Shown here: piece after piece, positions 22,337 through 29,711 of the stretch
Layout: each line of letters opens with the position of its first letter
Position numbering within the stretch: the stretch's first letter is position 1
Assembly (NCBI GenBank): GCA_003499925.1
Contig: DNRQ01000107.1
Span: 1-49,424, forward strand
Direction: 5' to 3'
DNA length: 49,424 bases
Source of the DNA: Geobacter sp.
Lineage (GTDB): Bacteria > Desulfobacterota > Desulfuromonadia > Geobacterales > Geobacteraceae
The notes under the pieces: generated by a model
Told to the model about the DNA's origin: nothing
The model's database searches: none
Seen by the model: the letters and a program-made list of their open reading frames with translations, nothing else
Translations under genes and position numbers: made by a program

Positions 22337-22428
22337 CAACCCTTTATGCCGGTAATGATCAGCGTGATACCAATGATGAACAACGGCAAAAACGCTAAAA
22401 GAATAATCAGGTAATCAGATTTGCTCAT
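22333..22428 (-). CDS. Membrane micropeptide on minus strand, 31 aa
   Basis: ATG 22428 is preceded on minus by CAGGAG at good spacing and by a candidate promoter with a perfect TTGACA. The product is MSKSDYLIILLAFLPL... with one long hydrophobic helix ending ITGIKGC. It is the only leftward gene in the early region. It may act on the envelope, or its transcript may act against the rightward message. Small size makes it easy to miss. Confidence 0.6.
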   Translation of the reverse strand: MSKSDYLIILLAFLPLFIIGITLIITGIKGC

Positions 22429-22462
22429 TGAAACGTTCTCCTGACTGAGTGTTGGAAATTGC

Positions 22463-22491
22463 AAATTAACTATAAATTATTTTTATGTCAA
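22463..22491 (-). promoter_or_regulatory. Candidate promoter for the minus-strand micropeptide
   Basis: On minus, TTGACA (22491-22486) and TAATTT (22468-22463) are 17 bases apart in an AT-rich patch. The -35 is perfect and the -10 is poor. The start site near 22456 would give a leader just long enough for the RBS. Confidence 0.5.
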
Positions 22492-22563
22492 GACATAACG
22501 GTTTTCGAGCTGGCCGCGCCAGCGGACGAGCGAGGGGTTAAGCAGCGCATCTTAGGAGGGATT

Positions 22564-23298
22564 ATGAGCAAGGATTCGGAACGCTGGATAAAGGAAGCAA
22601 AGGAGAACCTGAAGGATCACCAGTTCAAGCAATTGGCCTCCTGGGGTGAAGGTGGCAGCGAGGTGTGGGAGTGCTCCCGTCCCGGTTCGAGCTGCTACGC
22701 CTTTACTATCTGCATCACCCGGATGGGGATCGCCGTGGTCGGAGACATCGACGGTCTCACCTTCAACGTCGGCAGCAACTACGGAATGCCCTTTCTGGCC
22801 GGAAACGACGTGGGCTACTACATCCACTCGAAACTGGAGGCTTCTTGCAAAGAGAAGGAGCTGAACCGTGAGCGCTACTTTGAGTGGGTAGCGAAATGCG
22901 TCATCAGGTACATGGCTGACAAATATTTGGACGAGCTGAGAGAGAGGAAGGTCGCTATACCGGACTGGCTCACTGAAGACGCTGACCCGTGCCACAAAGA
23001 TTTTGAGCGGCTGAAGGACTTCGTATACCGCGTATGGTACGGCCTTGAGGCTGGGGATGACCTTTGGGATTGGTTTTATGCCTGTCACAACACCCTGGAT
23101 GCGGCCGACGGGACGGCAGAGATCCACGAGGCTTACAGCCTTCATGATCTGGATGGCGTGGACTTCGACTGGTGCGATGCTCCTGACTTTGAGAAGCCGA
23201 GAGAAAGCTTGATGGTTCGCCTCCACATGGTCAACGAGGCGGCGAAGCGGATCATGGAAGGCCAAGCGGAGGCAATGGCGGTCGGAGCGGCTGCTTAA
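22564..23298 (+). CDS. Hypothetical phage protein, 244 aa
   Basis: ATG 22564 follows TAGGAGGG. The product (MSKDSERWIKEAKENLKDHQ...) is soluble, acidic and rich in Trp/Tyr/Cys, with no recognised motif. It lies in the accessory stretch between the Mor-like activator and the lysis genes, a common place for phage cargo and anti-defence genes. No specific function can be supported. Confidence 0.7.
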   Translation: MSKDSERWIKEAKENLKDHQFKQLASWGEGGSEVWECSRPGSSCYAFTICITRMGIAVVGDIDGLTFNVGSNYGMPFLAGNDVGYYIHSKLEASCKEKELNRERYFEWVAKCVIRYMADKYLDELRERKVAIPDWLTEDADPCHKDFERLKDFVYRVWYGLEAGDDLWDWFYACHNTLDAADGTAEIHEAYSLHDLDGVDFDWCDAPDFEKPRESLMVRLHMVNEAAKRIMEGQAEAMAVGAAA

Positions 23299-23355
23299 CG
23301 AATTTAGCTCACCGGCTTGCCGGTGGAGCGGGTGTTAAACCCGCAAGGAGGAGGG

Positions 23356-23715
23356 ATGGCAAAAACGTTGATTTGCCCGACATGCAGCAAGGTGACCTTT
23401 GATCCGCAGCATGTCTACGAAAACAGCTTGCAGATAAAATGCCCTGAATGCGGGGCTTGGTCGTCTTCCGCCGAGTGGAAAACGGTGGAGCAACTTCAGG
23501 CCGGGGTGAGGCAGCTTAAGGTGGATTGCGAATGCCACCGCGTCCAGGCTGTTGATCGTGGCAACTCCTACCAACAGTCGGTGGCCGAGGTGGAGCGGCT
23601 GAAGGCTGCGCTACAACAAATAATCGATGCCGGCGAAAGCGGGAGCAATTTCCCACAAGACGGTCGCATGTTCGACATTGCCAAGTCAGCTCTGGCAGAG
23701 GCGGTGCGGCCATGA
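23356..23715 (+). CDS. Zinc-ribbon phage protein with coiled coil, 119 aa
   Basis: ATG 23356 follows AAGGAGGAGG. CPTC (about residues 8-11) and CPECG (about 29-33) make a zinc ribbon. A coiled-coil segment follows (SVAEVERLKAALQQIID, about 75-91). Its stop overlaps the next gene. The leader holds the inverted repeat GCGGGT/ACCCGC around TTAA. Role unknown. Confidence 0.7.
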   Translation: MAKTLICPTCSKVTFDPQHVYENSLQIKCPECGAWSSSAEWKTVEQLQAGVRQLKVDCECHRVQAVDRGNSYQQSVAEVERLKAALQQIIDAGESGSNFPQDGRMFDIAKSALAEAVRP

Positions 23716-23972
23716 AATGGATCAGCGTAGAAGACAGGCTTCCCAAAGAAGGCACAGAGGTCACGGTCTACATGATTGGCGGCGCTATCCGGCAGGTCGT
23801 CAAAGATAAACGTTTCGGTGGCTGGAAATCTCCGAATTGCGGCGGGTGGCAGCAGGAAACCAGCGCGTTTATCACCCACTGGACCCGCGCTAAGTTGGTC
23901 CGGCCTGTCGGCGGGTCGTGGGCGGGCGGGCCGGATGATGCACCCTGGCATGTTAAAGAGGTGCGGTCATGA
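23712..23972 (+). CDS. DUF551-like phage protein, 86 aa
   Basis: Begins MKWISVEDRLPKEGTEVTVY, the typical DUF551 opening, followed by GGWKSP and a THW motif (about residues 56-58). The family is frequent in phages and has no known function. It overlaps the genes on both sides by four bases. Confidence 0.75.
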   Translation: MKWISVEDRLPKEGTEVTVYMIGGAIRQVVKDKRFGGWKSPNCGGWQQETSAFITHWTRAKLVRPVGGSWAGGPDDAPWHVKEVRS

Positions 23973-24157
23973 GCGGAGACAAGCCTACCACGCCTACTGA
24001 GTGGCATGAATGGCGCGAGCAGTTACGCAAGAAGAATGGCTTCCTGGTCTTATCGAAGCGGGACAGGGCAATCATCGATCAGCTGATAGTTGATAAGACT
24101 CTGTCTCTCGGACCGAGGAATCCGCCTCGCCCCCCAGGGGATAACCCGAGGGCATAG
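23969..24157 (+). CDS. Small hypothetical protein, 62 aa
   Basis: ATGA overlap with the previous gene. The product is MSGDKPTTPTEWHEWREQLR..., with a Pro-rich end. Not recognised. Confidence 0.55.
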   Translation: MSGDKPTTPTEWHEWREQLRKKNGFLVLSKRDRAIIDQLIVDKTLSLGPRNPPRPPGDNPRA

Positions 24158-24175
24158 GACGGTTTAACTTGTGAG

Positions 24176-24197
24176 TATCCCGCCACATGGCGGGATA
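24176..24197. repeat. Perfect hairpin TATCCCGCCA-CA-TGGCGGGATA
   Basis: A ten-base perfect stem with a two-base loop lies in the gap between two small genes. No U-run follows, so it is either an mRNA structure or a protein-binding palindrome. Confidence 0.75.
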
Positions 24198-24244
24198 GCA
24201 GCCGAGGGCGATCAGCCCGCAAACCCGCACCATCACCCGCTTTT

Positions 24245-24589
24245 ATGGCGGATAATGAAAACGCAAAAGCCGCCGGAAAAGGGATGACAATGACAGCACT
24301 TGCCGAGTTTATCAAAGAGCACGATGTAGAGCTGAGCAAAGAAACCCTTGACCTCGCCAGGATGTTCCCTGGCCAGAAAGTCTACTGCCAAGGCATGGAC
24401 GGCGGCCGCTGCGCGTTGTGGCTGCAGATCGGCGGCGGCGCCCACACCATGATCGGCTACGGCCTTCCGGACCAAGCCCTGGAGCAGGCGAAGGCCGCGC
24501 TCGATGAGCTCCACCTCCAGGCGCAGGCCGGCATCGAATGGTTCATCAAGAGCCGGTCGGAGCGTAAAGAGGTTGACCTGAAGACCTAA
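24245..24589 (+). CDS. Hypothetical phage protein, 114 aa
   Basis: A soluble acidic protein with LARMFPGQKVYCQGMDGGRC and GGGAHTMIGYG stretches. It could start at 24245, 24284 or 24290; AAAAGGG lies best before 24290, which would give 99 residues. Its last codons contain the -35 element of the small promoter described at 24573. It is the last gene before the lysis block. Confidence 0.65.
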   Translation: MADNENAKAAGKGMTMTALAEFIKEHDVELSKETLDLARMFPGQKVYCQGMDGGRCALWLQIGGGAHTMIGYGLPDQALEQAKAALDELHLQAQAGIEWFIKSRSERKEVDLKT

Positions 24590-24601
24590 CTGCGATATAA
24601 G
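24573..24601 (+). promoter_or_regulatory. Sigma-70-like promoter firing into a terminator, copy 1
   Basis: TTGACC (24573-24578) and TATAAG (24596-24601) are exactly 17 bases apart. Both hexamers and GCGCAG after the -10 recur at 38298-38326, although the spacer between them has diverged. The start site would be near 24608, only about 45 bases before the end of an intrinsic terminator. Confidence 0.65.
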
Positions 24602-24621
24602 GCGCAGGATGCACACACCAC

Positions 24622-24654
24622 AGCCCCCTAACCTCACGGTTCAGGGGGCTTTTT
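24622..24654 (+). terminator. Intrinsic terminator before the lysis promoter
   Basis: AGCCCCCT/AGGGGGCT is extended by AACC/GGTT around a TCAC loop and followed by TTTTCTTTT. It ends transcription coming from the early genes and from the small promoter at 24573. Confidence 0.9.
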
Positions 24655-24657
24655 CTT

Positions 24658-24701
24658 TTGAAACGTTTCAACTGATCAAACCCGCCCCGCCTCTGTATAG
24701 T
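24658..24701 (+). promoter_or_regulatory. Late promoter 1 (Mor/C-type activator site), lysis operon
   Basis: The palindrome TTGAAACGTTTCAA (24658-24671) is followed by CTGATCAA, 16 bases, and TATAGT (24696-24701). There is no good -35. The palindrome centre falls near -43, as in Mu promoters activated by Mor or C. Two more copies lie at 33267 and 38379. Confidence 0.8.
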
Positions 24702-24730
24702 CCCCCCTGCCATTGAAGTTCCCCTTGACC

Positions 24731-24764
24731 GGCCGCCTCGGGACTTGTCCCCCCCGAGGCGGCC
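24731..24764 (+). promoter_or_regulatory. Leader hairpin of the lysis mRNA
   Basis: A twelve-base perfect stem, GGCCGCCTCGGG/CCCGAGGCGGCC, lies 24 bases before the first lysis ATG. A nearly identical leader precedes the tail-chaperone gene, where a base change keeps pairing by a wobble. Confidence 0.75.
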
Positions 24765-24788
24765 ACCACTCATTCAAACGAGGTGACC

Positions 24789-25736
24789 ATGTCCAATGAT
24801 CTGATGTCCCTGCGCCGGAGAGAGCTCCTGCGCGTCCTTCCGTTTCTTGCCCTGTTCGGCCTCACGCTCTTCTTCTACAAAGGAGACTACGAGCAATTCG
24901 TCGGTGCCGTCAACATCCTGAGCATCGTCAGCCTGGTCGCCCTTTTCGGGCACTACGTCCGGAAAACGCTTTTCCCCTACGCGAACCTGCAGGTGGCATG
25001 GACCCAGGCGGTCATGAATCAGAACATGCCGGCGGCTGTGGTCTACGTGGCCAAGATAGCCTTCCTGTTCGGCCTGATCTGGCTGGCAGCCTCCTTCATC
25101 ACCCCCCGCGCCGCCAATGCGGCCAGCGAGCCCTCCGCCAAAGCCAAGCGCTACTTGCCGGTCCTGAAGACAGCCATCGACAAACACTGGCCGGCCGCGC
25201 CCATGCGCCACTACATCGCCGGACAAATCGAGCAGGAGAGCGCCGGCTGGCAGGAACGGGCCGAGATGAAGGGTAAAGAGAACGGCAAGCTGCGCGAATA
25301 CGGCTTCGGCTTAGGACAGATCACCATCGCCTACAATAAGGACGGCTCCGAGCGGTTCAACAACTTCGTTGCCGCTCAGCGCCTCTTCAGGGACTGGAAG
25401 TGGGAGGACCGCTTCAACGTCAAGTACCAGCTGGGCTACGCGGTGGTCACCAACCGGGGCAACTTCAGGCAGGTCTCCCGGCTCATGCGCGATGACGACT
25501 CCCGCTGGCGCGCCTCCCTGGTCGCCTACAACGCCGGCTACGGGACCGTGCTGCAGCGCCGCGCCCTGGCGATCCGCTCCGGAGTGCCTGCCGATCGGTG
25601 GGTGGGCGGACTCGACCAGGTCGCCATGGGATATGAACAAAAGCTCCTCTACGGCCGCCCCCTGGTCAAGATGCGCAACGAGTACCCGCGCATCATCTGC
25701 GACGTCCGCGCTCCCAAATACAGGCGGTGGGTATGA
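24789..25736 (+). CDS. Fused holin-like membrane domain and SLT lytic transglycosylase
   Basis: A 315-residue lysis protein. Residues 1-105 have three hydrophobic helices (about 15-30, 38-57 and 84-104) and resemble the small multi-helix holins of Mu-like phages (MSLRRRELLRVLPF opening). Residues about 120-315 form a soluble lytic transglycosylase domain: catalytic Glu150 in EQESAGW, GFGLGQIT (about 172-179) and VAYNAGYG. With the N-terminus inside, the third helix would place the enzyme in the periplasm. ANA followed by AS after that helix looks like a signal peptidase site. Holin and endolysin are usually separate genes. ATG 24789 has GAGG upstream. Confidence 0.85.
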   Translation: MSNDLMSLRRRELLRVLPFLALFGLTLFFYKGDYEQFVGAVNILSIVSLVALFGHYVRKTLFPYANLQVAWTQAVMNQNMPAAVVYVAKIAFLFGLIWLAASFITPRAANAASEPSAKAKRYLPVLKTAIDKHWPAAPMRHYIAGQIEQESAGWQERAEMKGKENGKLREYGFGLGQITIAYNKDGSERFNNFVAAQRLFRDWKWEDRFNVKYQLGYAVVTNRGNFRQVSRLMRDDDSRWRASLVAYNAGYGTVLQRRALAIRSGVPADRWVGGLDQVAMGYEQKLLYGRPLVKMRNEYPRIICDVRAPKYRRWV

Positions 25737-26122
25737 TGGCGCCGCTGAATGCCCTAGCCGGTGCCGTGACCCTCCGGATCACCCTCTACGTCTGCGCCGC
25801 GCTGCTGCTCCTGTCTATCGTGCTCGGGGGGTGGCTCAAGGTGACCATGCTGCAGCGGGATAAGGCCCGCGCCGACAATGCCGGGTGGTCGGCGATGGCG
25901 AAGCTGCAAAACCAGGCGGTGGAGCAGTGGCAAGAGAAAGCCGAGGCCCAACAGCTGAGAGCGGCGGACGCCCAGTCGGAATCGGTCCAGATACGCAACG
26001 CAAGCCGCAAGGAGGTCGCAAAGATCATGTCGGCGCAGGTCCCGTCCAAGTGTCCGGACGCGGTCCAGTGGGGAGCGATCGAGGCGGCGAAGCTTGCCGA
26101 GCTGTGGGAGGAAAACCAATGA
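25733..26122 (+). CDS. Rz-like inner-membrane spanin
   Basis: A 129-residue protein with one N-terminal membrane helix (about residues 14-36). A periplasmic coiled coil rich in Gln/Glu/Ala follows (about 45-95), and the protein ends CPDAVQWGAIEAAKLAELW. This architecture, its place after the lysin and before a lipoprotein, and the ATGA overlaps on both sides indicate the i-spanin that bridges to the outer membrane during lysis. Confidence 0.8.
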   Translation: MMAPLNALAGAVTLRITLYVCAALLLLSIVLGGWLKVTMLQRDKARADNAGWSAMAKLQNQAVEQWQEKAEAQQLRAADAQSESVQIRNASRKEVAKIMSAQVPSKCPDAVQWGAIEAAKLAELWEENQ

Positions 26123-26388
26123 GGCGCTTTGCCGTCATCGCCGCCCTCGCCGGCCTGCTTTGCGCCTGCAGCCATCACCCCGATATCGTCCAGGTTCCGT
26201 TGGCCGTGCCCTGTCCGGAACCGCCGGCGATCGCCCGCCCGCATCTGCCTGCGGTCGACCTGAACGCATACACGCCGCCCGACCAGGTGATGAAGGCCCT
26301 GGTCGCCTCGCTGGAGATCCTGAAGGGGTATGCGGGCGAACTTGAGACCCTGCTGAACGGATACCGGCCGCGTACCGGAGACAGGTGA
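26119..26388 (+). CDS. Rz1-like outer-membrane lipoprotein spanin
   Basis: An 89-residue protein with a lipoprotein signal, MRRFAVIAALAGLLCAC, with lipobox LCAC, so Cys17 would be lipidated. A Pro-rich segment (VPCPEPPAIARPHLP) follows, typical of o-spanins. It overlaps the i-spanin stop by four bases. It is arranged in tandem, not nested within Rz as in lambda. Confidence 0.75.
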   Translation: MRRFAVIAALAGLLCACSHHPDIVQVPLAVPCPEPPAIARPHLPAVDLNAYTPPDQVMKALVASLEILKGYAGELETLLNGYRPRTGDR

Positions 26389-26389
26389 C

Positions 26390-26602
26390 ATGGACGAAAT
26401 CGATCAGGCTCAGGAAATAAACGAACGGCACCTGGAGATAGCTCTCGAGGAGCACCGAAAACGCCAGCCCGCTGGAGAGAGCAATATCCGTTGCGAGGAT
26501 TGCCGGGAACCGATACCCGAAGCCCGGCGTGAGGCCGTAGCCGGATGCCGGCGGTGCATTGATTGTCAAACACTACTCGAACACTGGAGCGCACTGCAAT
26601 GA
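26390..26602 (+). CDS. DksA/TraR-family zinc-finger protein
   Basis: A 70-residue protein with an N-terminal helix (MDEIDQAQEINERHLEIAL) and a C4 zinc finger: CEDC (about residues 35-38), PIPEARR, then CRRCIDC (about 53-59). Short phage TraR-like proteins bind the RNA polymerase secondary channel and alter promoter choice. Its place in the late lysis cluster is notable. One base separates it from the o-spanin gene. Confidence 0.85.
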   Translation: MDEIDQAQEINERHLEIALEEHRKRQPAGESNIRCEDCREPIPEARREAVAGCRRCIDCQTLLEHWSALQ

Positions 26603-26997
26603 ACTACGCCGCCGGGCAGTTTTACCTCAACCTCGTCATCACCCTGGTCAACCTGATTTTCGGCGTCTACGTCATCTGGACCAACAGGGAGAAAAACAGA
26701 AACGCGCGATTCCATGCAGTCGAGACCAGGATGTCAAAGGCCGAGACAGCGGTGGACGTCATCCCGGAAGTGAAAGCGGACCTGAAAAAGCTCGACGTTC
26801 GTGTCATCGAAGCCGAGCGGGCGGTGGCCGCGATGCCGGTCTGCGCCAACCATCACCGTATGGAGTCTAACGACAAGCAGCTCTTCGTGCGGCTCGATGA
26901 CCTGCATGGAGACGTGCGCGAGATGGTCGGCGGCGTTAAAGGCCTGACCAACCAACTGAGACTAATCAATGAACATCTGTTGAAAGGAGGAAAGTGA
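26599..26997 (+). CDS. DUF2730-like membrane-anchored coiled-coil protein
   Basis: From ATG 26599, overlapping the previous stop, the product is 132 residues. One N-terminal helix (about residues 8-28, NLVITLVNLIFGVYVIW) is followed by a long coiled coil. This layout and place match the DUF2730 proteins found between lysis and terminase genes in Mu-like phages. Role unknown. Confidence 0.7.
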   Translation: MNYAAGQFYLNLVITLVNLIFGVYVIWTNREKNRNARFHAVETRMSKAETAVDVIPEVKADLKKLDVRVIEAERAVAAMPVCANHHRMESNDKQLFVRLDDLHGDVREMVGGVKGLTNQLRLINEHLLKGGK

Positions 26998-27293
26998 TGG
27001 AATTCGCGGACCTGCTGACCGAAGACGAACGTCTGGTCATCCTGCGCGCCCTGGAGAAGGATCTCGGTTACAGCCACAACGAGTCGATTCTGCACTCGGT
27101 AGTGGAGCGCTACGGGCACGCCTGCAGCCGGGATAAAGTCCGGACGCACCTGACCTGGCTGCAGGAACAGGGGCTGTTGACGCTGAAGACGGTCGGCACG
27201 ATCTACGTCGCCACCATCACCCAGCGCGGCGCCGACGTCGCCACCGGCCGGGCCGTCGTCCCGGGCGTGAAACGTCCCAGCCCGGGGGCCTGA
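26997..27293 (+). CDS. VpaChn25_0724-family phage protein (winged-helix-like)
   Basis: A 98-residue protein starting at ATG 26997 with AGGAGG six bases upstream. The pattern LTEDERLVILRALEKD, then RDKVRTHLTWLQEQGLLTL, ending PGVKRPSPGA matches a conserved Mu-like late family that resembles a winged helix. It is always near terminase genes; its function is unknown to me. GTG 26994 is an alternative start. Confidence 0.75.
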   Translation: MEFADLLTEDERLVILRALEKDLGYSHNESILHSVVERYGHACSRDKVRTHLTWLQEQGLLTLKTVGTIYVATITQRGADVATGRAVVPGVKRPSPGA

Positions 27294-27295
27294 TC

Positions 27296-27874
27296 ATGGC
27301 CAAGGTAGGACGTGGACAGCAACGGAGCGTGGACCTGATCCCTGATGACGTGAAGGCGACCCTTGACGCATATCTGCGCGACAAGAAGCTCTCCCAGATC
27401 GAGGCCACCCGGCGCACCAACATGATCCTGGAGGAGCTGGGCCATCCGGTTCGTCTCACCAAGTCGGCTGTCAACCGCTACTCCCAGGACATGGAAGAGG
27501 TCGGCGCGCAGCTGCGCGAGTCCCGGGAGGTGGCCCAGCAGTGGATAGGCGCCCTGGGGTCGGTACCTCAAGACGACGTGGGCCTGCTGGTTGTCGAAAT
27601 CATCCGGTCCCTCTCCTTCGATATCACGATGATGGTGCGTAAAGGGAAGATCGATGCCGACAAGGTCCCTGAAATTGTGAAGACGCTGAATACCATGGCG
27701 CTGACCCAGATGAGGATCGAGAAGGCGACTTCGGACAACGTCAAGCGTGCCCGAGAGATTCGGAAGCTGGCCATCGAAGAGGTTAGCGAGGTGATCGAGA
27801 AAACCGCGGTGCAGCAAGGGATGAACGCAGAGCAGGCCGCGTTCTGGCGCAACAAAGTTCTGGGAGTCCAGTAA
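27296..27874 (+). CDS. Terminase small subunit-like protein (DUF3486, Mu gp27)
   Basis: A 192-residue protein. The opening, MAKVGRGQQRSVDLIPDDVK, is typical of DUF3486, and an HTH-like stretch (SQIEATRRTNMILEELGHPV) follows. Helical remainder. It lies directly upstream of the large terminase, as Mu gp27 does before gp28, and probably recognises phage ends for packaging. Confidence 0.85.
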   Translation: MAKVGRGQQRSVDLIPDDVKATLDAYLRDKKLSQIEATRRTNMILEELGHPVRLTKSAVNRYSQDMEEVGAQLRESREVAQQWIGALGSVPQDDVGLLVVEIIRSLSFDITMMVRKGKIDADKVPEIVKTLNTMALTQMRIEKATSDNVKRAREIRKLAIEEVSEVIEKTAVQQGMNAEQAAFWRNKVLGVQ

Positions 27875-29509
27875 ATGGTGACAGAGGTGGCGAAGACTCC
27901 CGGCGATGTGATCCGGATACTCGACCCGGAGGAACTCCCCCCGAGCGTGCGCGACCTCCCCGAAGGGCTGGACCCGCTTGCCGACGGCGTGCTTATGGCG
28001 CATCAGCGCGAATGGCTCAAGCAGATCCACGAGTTCGACCTGAACATAGCCGAGAAGGGGCGGCGTACCGGCATCACCTACGCCACCGCCCTGGATGACT
28101 CCATCACCGCCTCCAGTAACAAAAGAGCCGGCGGAGACAACGTTTATTATGTGGGCGATACCAAGGAAAAAGGCCTGGAGTTCATCGGCTACTGCGCGGC
28201 GATGTCCAAGATCATGGCCATGGCCATGGCCGACGGCTGGAACGGCATCGAGGTCTTTCTCTTCGAGGACCAGCAGGAAGACGGCACCAGCAAGCAGATC
28301 ACCAGCTATCGCATCCGCTATGCCTCGGGGTTCCAGATCGTGGCGCTCTCCTCCAACCCGGCTAACATCCGCGGTCTGCAGGGGATCGTGAATATCGATG
28401 AGGCCGCCTTCCACAAGAACGTTCAGGCCGTCATCGACGCCTGCCTGGCGCTGCTCATTTGGGGCGGCAAGGTACGCATCATCAGCACGCACAACGGCAT
28501 GAAGAACGCCTTCAACCAGCTGATCAGGGATGCCCGCGCCGGCCTGAACGCCTTCAAGGTCTTTCACTGCACCTTTGACGCCGCGGTGGAGAACGGTCTG
28601 TACGAACGGGTCTGCCTGGTCAAGGGGTGGACGCCGACTCCCGAGGCCAAGCAGAAGTGGTACGACGGCATCATCAAGGGCTACGGCAGCAACGTCGCAG
28701 CCAAGAAAGAAGAGCTCGATGCCATTCCCCGGGAAGGCTCCGGCGTGGCGATTCCCGGCGTGCTGGTCGAGCAGGCCATGAAGGAAGTCCGGCCGGTGCT
28801 GCGCCTCGTGCTGGAAAGCGACTTCGTCTCCAAGGGGATGCGCTACCGCGACTCCTGGATAGAGGACTGGATCCGTGTCCACGTCAACCCGGTCCTGGAA
28901 ATGCTCGACAAGGCACGCCAGCACAGTTTCGGTTCGGACTACGCTCGCTACGGCGACTTTGCCGTTTTCGGTCCCATGACCATCGAGCAGGATCTGCGCC
29001 GCCTGGTTCCGTTCATCCTGGAGATGAAGAACATACCGACCCGGCACCAGCAGCAGATCCTCTGGCACATCATCGACCATCTGCCCAAGTTCAGAAACGG
29101 CGCCATGGACGCCACCGGCAACGGCTACACCCTGGCCGAGTACACGGCGGACAAGTACGGCCGGCCGCGCATCATGGAGATCAAGCTGAGCGATGCCTGG
29201 TACCGGGAGAACATGGGGCCTTTCCAGCAGGCATTCGAGGACGGCCTGTTAGATATCCCCAAAGACGCCGACATACTGAACGACGTGCGAGCCCTGGAGC
29301 TGATCGACGGCATCATCAAGCTTCCCAACCTGCGCGTCCAGGACACCAAGGATGCCGAGTTCAAACGACACGGGGACGGCGCGATCATGCTGGCCCTGGG
29401 TTACTACGCCACCCGGCAGGACAACGCACCGATCGAGTTCCAGACCGCCGGCTCGACTGATTTCAGGGTCGGCTACGGCGGCAGCATGAACAACTTCATG
29501 CGCTCATAG
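27875..29509 (+). CDS. Terminase large subunit (Mu gp28-like)
   Basis: A 544-residue packaging motor. The Walker A variant is KGRRTGIT (residues 61-68), the Walker B is IVNIDEAAF with D175/E176, and the coupling segment is IISTHNG (about 202-208). The C-terminal RNase-H-fold nuclease begins at FGSDYARYGD (Asp355). It packages phage DNA with flanking host DNA by headful cutting if it works as in Mu. It directly abuts the small subunit. Confidence 0.93.
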   Translation: MVTEVAKTPGDVIRILDPEELPPSVRDLPEGLDPLADGVLMAHQREWLKQIHEFDLNIAEKGRRTGITYATALDDSITASSNKRAGGDNVYYVGDTKEKGLEFIGYCAAMSKIMAMAMADGWNGIEVFLFEDQQEDGTSKQITSYRIRYASGFQIVALSSNPANIRGLQGIVNIDEAAFHKNVQAVIDACLALLIWGGKVRIISTHNGMKNAFNQLIRDARAGLNAFKVFHCTFDAAVENGLYERVCLVKGWTPTPEAKQKWYDGIIKGYGSNVAAKKEELDAIPREGSGVAIPGVLVEQAMKEVRPVLRLVLESDFVSKGMRYRDSWIEDWIRVHVNPVLEMLDKARQHSFGSDYARYGDFAVFGPMTIEQDLRRLVPFILEMKNIPTRHQQQILWHIIDHLPKFRNGAMDATGNGYTLAEYTADKYGRPRIMEIKLSDAWYRENMGPFQQAFEDGLLDIPKDADILNDVRALELIDGIIKLPNLRVQDTKDAEFKRHGDGAIMLALGYYATRQDNAPIEFQTAGSTDFRVGYGGSMNNFMRS

Positions 29510-29519
29510 GGAGTAGTCA

Positions 29520-29711
29520 ATGGCCAGCAAACGCAAGATCCGCCGCAAGCAGTGCAGCGGCAAACAGCGCTTCCAGAACCACGTCGAAGCGTGCGACGCC
29601 ATGCACGGCCTGATCAGGAGCGGCCGCAAGCGCGGCGGCTGGGTGCACGTCTACAAATGCCAGTTTTGCAAGGGTTACCATTTCGGCCATGCGCCGTTAC
29701 AGAGGTCATAA
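29520..29711 (+). CDS. Small Cys/His phage protein, 63 aa
   Basis: A basic protein, MASKRKIRRKQCSGKQRFQ..., with Cys12, then YKCQFCKGYHFGH near the C-terminus, a likely zinc finger. Its stop abuts the portal start. Small proteins of this type occur between terminase and portal in related phages. Function unknown. Confidence 0.7.
   Translation: MASKRKIRRKQCSGKQRFQNHVEACDAMHGLIRSGRKRGGWVHVYKCQFCKGYHFGHAPLQRS

Noticed and set aside
22419..22442. Fourth copy of the late activator palindrome (TTGAAACGTT at 22428 region)
   Set aside because: Only ten of fourteen bases match, the right half is lost, and no TATA(G/A)(T/G) follows at the required distance.
27203..29080. 625-codon minus-strand frame over the terminase genes
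   Set aside because: Terminase motifs are on plus; the minus frame is an antisense shadow with no RBS or domain.
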